A stretch of DNA of 64,000 nucleotides from Variovorax paradoxus B4 (GTDB lineage: Bacteria; Pseudomonadota; Gammaproteobacteria; Burkholderiales; Burkholderiaceae_C), in NCBI RefSeq assembly GCF_000463015.1, contig NC_022247.1, positions 434,001-498,000 on the forward strand, given 5' to 3'. Of this stretch, positions 36,031 through 44,400 are shown one piece after another. The notes under the pieces were generated by a model. The model saw nothing but the letters and a program-made list of their open reading frames with translations. It made no database searches and was not told where the DNA came from. The position numbers were made by a program, and so were the translations under genes. Position 1 is the stretch's first letter; every line of letters begins with the position of its first letter.

Positions 36031-36762
36031 CTACACGCCCAGGTAGCGCGTCCAGAGCGACCGGTCGGCATCGAGCGCGGCCGAATCGCCCTGCCACACC
36101 ACGCGCCCGCGTTCGAGGATCACATGGCGGTCGGCCAGCGGCAGCAGGCGCTGCACGTACTTGTCGACCACCAGGATCGCTTCGCCCTCGGCCTTGAGCG
36201 TGGCGATGCAGTGCCAGATCTCCTCGCGGATCACCGGGGCGAGGCCCTCGGTGGCTTCGTCGAGGATCAAGAGGCGCGGATGCGTGGACAGCGCCCGCGC
36301 AATCGCCAGCATCTGCTGCTCGCCGCCCGAGAGCTGGTTGCCCGCGTTGGCCTTGCGTTCCGCGAGGCGCGGGAACAGGCCGTAGAGCGCCTCGACCGTC
36401 CAGCGCGGCGCGCTGCCCGGACGCGGCCGCGCGAACGCGCGCAGGTGCTCTTCGACGCTGAGATTCGGGAACACGTGCCGCCCCTCGGGCACGATGGCCA
36501 CGCCGCGCCGGGCGATGGCATCGGGCTTGTGGCCGCCGATGGCGTCGCTGCCGAAATGCACGCTGCCGCGCATCGGCGCCAGCGTGCCGGTCAGCACCTT
36601 CAGCAGCGTGCTCTTGCCCATGCCGTTGCGGCCCAGCAGCGCGAGCACTTCGCCCGCGCCGATGGTGAGGTCGATGCCGAACAGCACCTGGCTCGCGCCG
36701 TAGCCGGCCTCGATGGATTTCGCTTCGAGCAAGGCCTTGGTCGTTCTCGTCGTCGCGCTCAT
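36031..36762 (-). CDS. Liv-type ABC transporter ATPase, LivF-like (cassette 2)
   Basis: A 243-residue ABC ATPase with Walker A GRNGMGKST, signature LSGGEQQMLAIARA and Walker B LLILDEATEGLAP. The switch position reads LVVDKYVQRL, with Lys where most family members have His; this variant is common in LivF-like proteins of the aromatic/urea type (VVDK or VEQ). It starts at 36762, overlapping the LivG stop at ATGA. Last gene of the second Liv cassette. Confidence 0.92.
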   Translation of the reverse strand: MSATTRTTKALLEAKSIEAGYGASQVLFGIDLTIGAGEVLALLGRNGMGKSTLLKVLTGTLAPMRGSVHFGSDAIGGHKPDAIARRGVAIVPEGRHVFPNLSVEEHLRAFARPRPGSAPRWTVEALYGLFPRLAERKANAGNQLSGGEQQMLAIARALSTHPRLLILDEATEGLAPVIREEIWHCIATLKAEGEAILVVDKYVQRLLPLADRHVILERGRVVWQGDSAALDADRSLWTRYLGV

Positions 36763-37514
36763 GCGTGTCCCTCTGCTTCCGTACCGAGGTACACCGCCTG
36801 CACATCGGGATGCCCGCGCACTTCGTCGGCCGTGCCGCTCATCAGCACGCGCCCCTGCACCAGCACCGTGAGCCGGTCGGCCAGGCGGAACACCGCGTCC
36901 ATGTCGTGCTCGATCAGCAGGATCGCCATCGATTCGCGCAGCGATTCGATCAGGTCCACCATGCGCGCCGACTCGTCCGGGCCCATGCCGGCCATCGGCT
37001 CGTCGAGCAGCAGCAGCTTGGGTTCGGCCGCGAGCGCCAGCGCCACGTCGAGCGCGCGCTGCGCGCCGTGCGGTAGCGTGCCCGCGATGCGGTGGCGTTC
37101 GCTGCCGAGGCCCACGCGGTCGGCCAGCGCCACGGCGCGTTCCACCAGGCCGCGTTCCGTCGCGCGTGGTGCCATGAAGCGCAGGCTGCTGCCCGCATGG
37201 GCCTGCGCCGCGAGCATGAGGTTGTCGTGCACCGTTTCCTTGGCGAACACGCGCGTCACCTGGAAGCAGCGCGACATGCCGGCTGCCACGCGCTGGTGGT
37301 CCTTGAAGCCGGTGATGTCCTTCTCGTCGAGCAGGATGCGCCCGGCATCGGCCTTGAGCAGCCCGGTGATCAGGTTGACCAGCGTGGTCTTGCCCGCGCC
37401 GTTCGGCCCGATCAGCGCATGCACTTCGCCGCGCTCCACGGTGAGGTTCACATGGTCGGTTGCGAGCAAGCCGCCGAAGCGCTTGACCAACCCTTCGATC
37501 CTGAAAAGGCTCAT
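36759..37514 (-). CDS. Liv-type ABC transporter ATPase, LivG-like (cassette 2)
   Basis: A 251-residue ABC ATPase: Walker A GPNGAGKTT, Q-loop SRCFQVTRVF, Walker B LLLLDEPMAGMGP and switch LIEHDMDAVF. The signature is LPHGAQRALDVALAL, a variant of LSGGQ. Its start at 37514 overlaps the LivM stop at ATGA and lies just beside a palindromic repeat (37534-37565). It pairs with the LivF homologue. Confidence 0.92.
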   Translation of the reverse strand: MSLFRIEGLVKRFGGLLATDHVNLTVERGEVHALIGPNGAGKTTLVNLITGLLKADAGRILLDEKDITGFKDHQRVAAGMSRCFQVTRVFAKETVHDNLMLAAQAHAGSSLRFMAPRATERGLVERAVALADRVGLGSERHRIAGTLPHGAQRALDVALALAAEPKLLLLDEPMAGMGPDESARMVDLIESLRESMAILLIEHDMDAVFRLADRLTVLVQGRVLMSGTADEVRGHPDVQAVYLGTEAEGHA

Positions 37515-38497
37515 GGTGTTGCCTTGCTCCCTCGCCCCTCTGGGGAGAGGGTGGGGGTGAGGGGCAGGCGGCGCCGATAAAGAGCAGCAAGCCCCTTCGG
37601 TGCCCACAGCGCGACAGCGATCAACAGCAGCCCGAGCGGCATGTGCCAATGCTCCGTGTGCTGCTTCAGCGCTTCCTCGAGCACCAGCCAGACCACGGCG
37701 CCGACAGGCCCGCCCCAGCTGCGCCCGAGCCCGCCGATCACCACCATCACCAGCAGCGTGGCCGACTGCGTCCAGTGCATCGTCGCCGGGCTCACGAAAC
37801 CATTGCCGCCCGCGAGCAGCGCGCCGGCCAGCCCCGCGATGGCGCCGGCGATCGCAAACGCCACGAGCTGCAGCTTGAACACCGGGTAGCCCAGCGCCCG
37901 CATGCGTGTCTCGTTGTCGCGGATGCCCATGAGCGCATGGCCGAAGCGCGATTGCGTCGCGCGGTGCAGCCACCAGAGCGCGAGCGCCACGATGACCAGC
38001 ACCACCCAGTAGAAGTTCGATTCGTTGCCCAGGTCGAGCCCTGGCAGCAAACCGGGCCGGCTCATCAGCGTGTAGCCGTCGTCGCCGCCATAGCGCCGCA
38101 GCGACACCACCACGAAGTACAGCATCTGCGCAAAGGCCAGCGTGGTCATGATGAAGTACACGCCGCGCGTGCGCAGCGCCACCGTGCCGATCAGCGCCGC
38201 GACCAGGCCGGCGACGAGCGCGGCCGCGGGCCACATCACCCAGGCCGACACCACGCCCGCATCGCTGAGCGCCACCACCGTGTAGGCGCCCATGCCGATG
38301 AAGCCCGCATGCCCGAGCGCCACCATGCCGCCGAAGCCGAGGATGAAATTGAGGCTGGCCGCGGCCAGCGCCACCACGAGCACGCGCCGCACGAATCCGA
38401 TGTAGAAATCGAGCCCGAACAAGGGCGCGACCAGCGGAAAGGCCGCGAGAAGCAGGAGGAGCAGCCCGAGGCCGAGAGAGCGTGAGGACGATTTCAT
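37511..38497 (-). CDS. Liv-type ABC transporter permease, LivM-like (cassette 2)
   Basis: A 328-residue permease with the LivM features LNFILGFGGMVALGHAGFIGM and the EAA-like loop LMGIRDNETRMRALGYPV. The natural end of the family is near LAALYRRR; the last 15 or so residues (PLTPTLSPEGRGSKATP) are read through a palindromic repeat and are probably a passenger tail facing the cytoplasm. It overlaps the LivH and LivG genes at ATGA on both sides. Membrane partner of the LivH homologue. Confidence 0.92.
   Translation of the reverse strand: MKSSSRSLGLGLLLLLLAAFPLVAPLFGLDFYIGFVRRVLVVALAAASLNFILGFGGMVALGHAGFIGMGAYTVVALSDAGVVSAWVMWPAAALVAGLVAALIGTVALRTRGVYFIMTTLAFAQMLYFVVVSLRRYGGDDGYTLMSRPGLLPGLDLGNESNFYWVVLVIVALALWWLHRATQSRFGHALMGIRDNETRMRALGYPVFKLQLVAFAIAGAIAGLAGALLAGGNGFVSPATMHWTQSATLLVMVVIGGLGRSWGGPVGAVVWLVLEEALKQHTEHWHMPLGLLLIAVALWAPKGLAALYRRRLPLTPTLSPEGRGSKATP
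37534..37565. repeat. LTPTLSP-type palindromic repeat inside the LivM 3' end
   Basis: Outer inverted arms GCCCCTC (37534-37540) and GAGGGGC (37559-37565), with an inner hairpin CCCTCT-GGGG-AGAGGG (37536-37551). On the minus strand it encodes the peptide LTPTLSPEGRG, a peptide often produced when this common proteobacterial repeat falls in a frame. It is part of the coding sequence of the LivM homologue. Confidence 0.8.
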
Positions 38498-39426
38498 GAC
38501 CGGGCCGAGAAGAGGCCCGAAGGCCGGAAGATCAGGACGATCACCATCAGCGCGTACATCGCGACTTCGGCGAACAGCGGTCCCAGGTCGGCCGCGGTGG
38601 CCGGCGGCAGCGTGGCGCGCAGAAGCATCGGCACGAAGGCGCGGCCGATGGTGTCGACCACGCCCACCATCAGTGCGGCCACGAAGGCGCCGCGCACCGA
38701 ACCGATGCCGCCGATCACCAGCACCACCAGCGCCGGGATCAGGATGGCCTCGCCCATGCCCACCTGCACCGCGACGATCGGCCCCATCAGCGCGCCGGCC
38801 AGCGCGGCCAGCGCCGCGCCGAGCAGGAACACGCCGTTGAAGATGCGGCCCACGCGCACCCCCATCAGCTCGGCCATCGGCCGGTCGGACGCGCCCGCGC
38901 GCACCCGCATGCCGATGCGCGTGTGGTTGACCAGGAGGTAGAGCGCGAGCGCCACCAGCAGCCCGCCGGCGAGGATCACGAGCCGGTAGGACGGGTAGGG
39001 CAGGCCGTCCACCAGCTCGATCGGCCCCGACAGCGCGGCCGGCGTCGGCGCCATCACCGGCGACGGGCCCCAGGCCATCTTGACGATGTCGTCGGCCACC
39101 AGGATCACCCCGAAGGTGGCCAGCACCTGCGCGAGGTGGTCGCGCGTGTAGAGGCGCCGCATCAGCAGCACTTCCAGAAGCAGCGCCACCACCACGGTGA
39201 CCGCCACCGCGATGACGATGGCCGCCGTGAACGAACCGGTGCGCGTGTGCGCCTCGGCCGCCACGTACGCGCCCGACATGAAGAGCGAGCCATGCGCGAG
39301 GTTCAGCACATCCATGATGCCGAACACCAGCGTCAGCCCCGCCGCCAGCAGGAACAGCATCAGCCCGTAGCCGAGGCCGTTGAGCAGCTGCTCGAGAACG
39401 AGGATGCCGCTCACTTGAGGGGACAC
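38494..39426 (-). CDS. Liv-type ABC transporter permease, LivH-like (cassette 2)
   Basis: A 310-residue permease with LivH features EQLLNGLGYGLMLFLLAAGL, LNLAHGSLFMSGAYV and the loop VRAGASDRPMAELMGVRV. Its start lies inside the 3' end of the binding-protein gene (16-bp overlap), and its stop overlaps the LivM start at ATGA. Length and hydrophobicity are normal. It forms the pore with the LivM homologue. Confidence 0.92.
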   Translation of the reverse strand: MSPQVSGILVLEQLLNGLGYGLMLFLLAAGLTLVFGIMDVLNLAHGSLFMSGAYVAAEAHTRTGSFTAAIVIAVAVTVVVALLLEVLLMRRLYTRDHLAQVLATFGVILVADDIVKMAWGPSPVMAPTPAALSGPIELVDGLPYPSYRLVILAGGLLVALALYLLVNHTRIGMRVRAGASDRPMAELMGVRVGRIFNGVFLLGAALAALAGALMGPIVAVQVGMGEAILIPALVVLVIGGIGSVRGAFVAALMVGVVDTIGRAFVPMLLRATLPPATAADLGPLFAEVAMYALMVIVLIFRPSGLFSARS

Positions 39427-40616
39427 TTGTCGGCGTACGAGTCGCCGTAGTTCGTGAGAACCGTGTTGATCAGCTTGTTCGTGACCTTGCCCTGCGCGTC
39501 CTTGCCGATCACGCGCAGGTAGAAGTTCTCGACCGGATAGTGGTTGTTCGCGTACTTGAAGCTGCCGCGCGTCGATGCGTAGTTGGCCTTCTTCAGCGCG
39601 GCGACCACGGCTTCGCGGTTCTGGGCGTTGCCTCCCGATTGCTTCACGGCCGCGTCCATCGCCAGGATCGCGTCATAGGCCTGCGCCGCATACACCGACG
39701 GATAGCGGCCGTTGTATTCCTTGCGGAACGCGGCCACGAAGGCCTTGTTGGCGGCGTTGTCGAGGTCGTGCGCCCAGTGCGAGGTGTTGAACAGGCCGAG
39801 CATCGGCTCGCCCACCGCGCCGATCACGTCCTCGTCGGCCGAGAAGCCGCTGGTCACGAGCGTGATGTCCTTCGACAGGCCCGCGCCCACGAACTGCTTG
39901 ATGAAGTTGATGCCCATCGCGCCGGGCAGGAAGAAGTAGATCGAGTCGGGCTTCGCCGCGCGCAGCTGCGCGAGTTCGGCGGCGTAGTCGATCTGACCGA
40001 GCTTGGTGTAGAGCTCGTCGGCCACCTGGCCCTTGAACTGGCGCTTGAAGCCGCCCAGCGCATCCTTGCCCGCCGGGTAGTTGGGGGCGATCAGCACGGT
40101 CTTCTTGAAGCCGCGGTCCTGCGCGAACTTGCCGGCGGCCTCGTGGAACTGGTCGTTCTGGTAGGCGGTGCCGAAGAAGTAGGCATTGCACTGCGCGCCC
40201 GCGAACTGGCTCGGGCCGGCATTGGCCGAGAGGTACGGCACCTTGGCGTTGAACAGCGTCGGGCCCACGGCCAGCGCGACGTTGGAGCCGATCGGGCCGC
40301 TGAAGATGTCGATCTTGTCGCGCTGGATCATGCGGTCGACCAGCTGCTTGGCCTGGTCGGGGCTGCCGGCCATGTCGGCCTGCACGAACTCCACGTCCTG
40401 CCCGCCGAGCTTGCCGCCCAGCTGCTTGATGCCGAGCGCGAAGCCGTCGCGCGCCTCGGCGCCCAATGCCGCGAACGGGCCCGAGATGTCGAGCGCCAGG
40501 CCCACCTTCACGGGCGCGGCCATGGCCGATGCCGCGCCACCAAGGGCTGCACCGCAGAGCAGCAGCGAAAGCAGGGTGCGCGGCAGCGCGGGCGACTTCG
40601 GGGACGGGTGGCTCAT
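39411..40616 (-). CDS. Liv-type ABC transporter substrate-binding protein (cassette 2)
   Basis: A 401-residue periplasmic binding protein. The start at 40616 has GGAGA upstream and gives a signal peptide ending near ASAMA-AP; the mature protein begins PVKVGLALDISGPFAALG. The ligand fold segment VEFVQADMAGSPDQAKQLVD is typical of the aromatic-acid/amide binding branch. The ligand is unknown, but it differs from that of cassette 1 judging by low similarity. Head of a five-gene operon in which every junction overlaps. Confidence 0.9.
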   Translation of the reverse strand: MSHPSPKSPALPRTLLSLLLCGAALGGAASAMAAPVKVGLALDISGPFAALGAEARDGFALGIKQLGGKLGGQDVEFVQADMAGSPDQAKQLVDRMIQRDKIDIFSGPIGSNVALAVGPTLFNAKVPYLSANAGPSQFAGAQCNAYFFGTAYQNDQFHEAAGKFAQDRGFKKTVLIAPNYPAGKDALGGFKRQFKGQVADELYTKLGQIDYAAELAQLRAAKPDSIYFFLPGAMGINFIKQFVGAGLSKDITLVTSGFSADEDVIGAVGEPMLGLFNTSHWAHDLDNAANKAFVAAFRKEYNGRYPSVYAAQAYDAILAMDAAVKQSGGNAQNREAVVAALKKANYASTRGSFKYANNHYPVENFYLRVIGKDAQGKVTNKLINTVLTNYGDSYADKCPLK

Positions 40617-40701
40617 GGATTCTCCGGCAGAGGAAGGGTGAAACGACGCCCCGGCACTGCGCCATGCAGCACCGAAGACATCGAACCGTTGATAGCTAAA
40701 T

Positions 40702-40729
40702 ACTTTAACCATAAACAATTCGATGTCAA
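40702..40729 (-). promoter_or_regulatory. Predicted sigma70-type promoter of Liv cassette 2
   Basis: On the minus strand, a perfect -35 TTGACA (40724-40729) is followed 16 bp later by TAAAGT (40702-40707, four of six -10 matches) in an AT-rich patch unusual for this window. It lies 86 bp upstream of the binding-protein start. Confidence 0.5.
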
Positions 40730-40810
40730 CGGTGCTAGCACGAATGGTGCCAGTGGTTCGTGTCACTTCCTGGTGCGCGGGGTCCGTTTTCCGTAGGCCC
40801 TTTCCCGGAT

Positions 40811-41350
<540 letters not shown>

Positions 41351-41375
41351 CAGAGCGCCCCGAAACAAGAGTAAG

Positions 41376-41408
41376 CCCTAAGGCAGCCCTAAGGCAGCCC
41401 TAAGGCAG
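41376..41408. repeat. 11-bp tandem triplication across a stop codon
   Basis: Three perfect units of CCCTAAGGCAG (41376-41386, 41387-41397, 41398-41408). The innermost unit encodes the last Leu-Pro and the stop codon of the giant dihaem gene; the other two lie just beyond it. Confidence 0.95.
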
Positions 41409-44400
41409 CTGCGTCCAGTTCTGGTTGTTGCCCCCATTGCAGGTCCACGTGATCAGCGCCGTGTCCTGCGTCGTCGAGCCATTGGGCACGTCGAGGCACG
41501 AGCCCGAGCCGCGGTTGCGGAGGGTGCCGCCGACCAGGCTCCACTGCGCCGTGCTGCCCGCCGTGCATGCCAGCTGCACCACCGGCGCGTTGGTCGTCGC
41601 GGTGCCGTTCTGCGCCAGGCACAGGCCGCTGTGCTCGGCCACGAGCTGCACATAGCCGCCGGTGATCGACGTCACCGTGAACTTCTCGTTGCTCGCGGTG
41701 CCGCAGGGCCACTGCACCGCCACGGTGCCGCTTGCGGTCGCCCCGCCCTTGATGTTCACGCACATCGTCGGGTTGAGGTCCGAGCGGATCCGCGTGACCA
41801 CCGCCGGGGCCGTGTCCAGCGAGCGCACGTACTCGCGCAGCGCCACCACATCCGGCGCCGGCAGGCTCGATGCATTGCCGTGGCCGCTGTTCAGCACGTC
41901 CTGCAAGGTGGCCGCCTGCCCGTTGTGGAAGAAGGCGGTGGTGTTCCAGGTGCCCGAGAGCGTCGGCGTGTCGAAGCCCAGGCCCGCCAGCGGCTGGTTG
42001 ATGCCCTTGCCGGAGGAGAGCTGGATCGTGCCCACGTCGTGCCGCAGACCGTCGCGGAAAGTGCCTCCGGTGTGGCAGGTGGCGCACTGTGCCGTGTTGA
42101 ACACCGTCTGGCCTCGCACCGCTTCGACGCTCAGGCTGCCGTCCGCCGCACGCGCCGGGCTGCGCATGTACTTGTTCAGCGAACTCAGGTAGGCCGCGAG
42201 ATCGTCGAGTTGTGCACTCTTGCCGGCCTTGGGCGCGCCCAAGGGGTCGGCCGTGGCGGCGAAATCCGCATTCGTCAGGAAGCCGGTGCCGCCGAATTCG
42301 TTGCGGATGTCATTCTCGAAGTCCTGCACTTCGTCGAAGTTGGCGGTCCAGTGCATCTTGCCGTGGCCCGCGCCGCGCCGGCCCATGAGGCTGATGGTGC
42401 GGCGCAAGCCTTCGCCGCGCTGCGTGAAGTCCCACACCATGCCGTCGTCGCCGGCGTCCGCGTGGCAGCTCGCGCAGGAGATGTAGTTGTCCTTGCTCAT
42501 GCGCCGGTCGGACGCGTTGTAGAACACCTGCTTGCCGCGCAAGGCCGCGGCCGCCATGGGCTCCTGCGCCACCGTCGAGACGTTCTGGAGAAAGATCGCG
42601 GCGGCGGATTCCGACGACAGCACCGAGGCCACGTCGTGCACCGACACCGAGCGCGCGAGAAAGTTGTTGACGAACAGCCGCTTGCGCGCTGCGTCCAGGT
42701 AGAGGCCGTGCGGCGCGCTGCTCGCGTTGATCTCGCCGCGCACCGCCCGGCTGTACGGGTCGACGATGGCGACGCGGTTGCCTTCCATCTGCGCCACGAA
42801 GAGGTAGTCCCCGGGCGGAGAGAACAGCGCCGCGCGCGCCGGTGCGCGGTCGTCGAAGTCGATCTGCTCGTCGAACACTTCTGCGGCCGCCTGCAGGTCG
42901 ACCTGCGAGAGGATGGAGCGCACGCTCTGGTCGTGCGTCAGGTCCACACCGTCACGGAAGCGGCCGCGCACGATGTTGTCCTTCTTCGAAGGCAGCACCG
43001 CGCGCCTGCCGTCGGGCGAGATCACCACTTGGCTCAGGTAGTTGGCCACGCCGCGCGCGCGGCTCTCGGTGTCCACCGTGGTGGTGTCCACCGGCAGCGC
43101 GATCGTGGGCATCGCGCTCATGCTCTGCAGGTTCACCTTGTGCAGCTGGCCGCCCGTCATCCTTGACTTGAAGCGGGTGACGTAGGCCACCTGCGCGTCG
43201 GAGCTCACGGCAATGCCGCGCAGGCTGCCTTCGAGGGCGACCGCGCCGGTGGTGGTGCCGTTGCTCGGGTCGAAACTCATCAGCACCGACTTGCTCTCCA
43301 GCGTCAGCAGGCCCTTCGCGCCGTCAGGCGTGAAGGCCACGCCGTAGGGGCCGCTGCCGTAGGCCAGCGGCACGGTGGCCGAGAGGCTGCCGTCGGCCGC
43401 GCTGAGCGCCACCAGCTTGTCCTCGCCCTGCACCGTGACCCAGATGCGCCCATCGGGGCCCACGGCCAGCGTCTTCGGCTCGTCGCCCACGCGTACTTCC
43501 CAGCGCTTTGCCAGGGTCTGCGCATCGATGGCGGCGACCGTGCCGCTGTCGGGGTTGAGCGAGTAGACCGAATTCGCATCGCCTGCGATGTTGGTCGTGT
43601 GCGTGGGCGCCCGCGCCGTGACCGGGACGATCACCGTGAGGTTGTAGGTGTAGAAGGTCTCGCGGCCGCTCGCGTCGCGCACCGTCAGCGTCACGGTGTA
43701 GTGCCCCGGCCGTGTGTAGGTATAGGTGTAGCGCGGCTGGGTGGAGTAGGCCGTTTGCGTGCCGTCACCGAAGTTCCAGCGGAACTGCGCGCCGCTGCTG
43801 CCGAGCGTGGCCGGGTCGAAGACCAGCTGGCCGTTGACGATCTTCGGCCCGCCGCCAATGCCCGGGTCGCCGATGATGGCCTGCCCACGCAGCGTGCCCA
43901 CCTCGCTGTCGGTGAGCACGCGGCCGTAGACGCGCACCTCCGCCAGCGTGCCCTTGAAGAGCGCAGCGTTGCCCTGGATCTGGCCCAGCACCTGGAACTT
44001 GTTCGACAGGCCCTTGTTGCCCGTGAGCCCGGTGGACGTGGTCTTCACGCCATCGACGTATACCGCCTGCGCACCCGAGGCGGCGTCGCGCGTCAACACC
44101 ACGTGGTGCCAGCTGCCGTCGTTCACCACCGCCGTGGAGGTGGTGCCGGCGTCATTGCCCACCGACAGCTTGATGCGCCCGTTGCCGTCGAGCCAGCCCC
44201 AGAACACGTCGTCCGCGCCGCCCGACTGGTCGCGCCCGAAGATGCCGGGCGCGGTCCAGGAGTTCGGGCCGCCCGCCTGCGTGGTCTTCATGTAGAAGCT
44301 CAGCGAGGCGGTGCCGCCGAGCACGGTGGCCACCGAATCGTTCTTCAGCGGCACACCGGCGGTGCGGTTCGCGAAGCTCATGCCGATGCTTTCGAACGCG

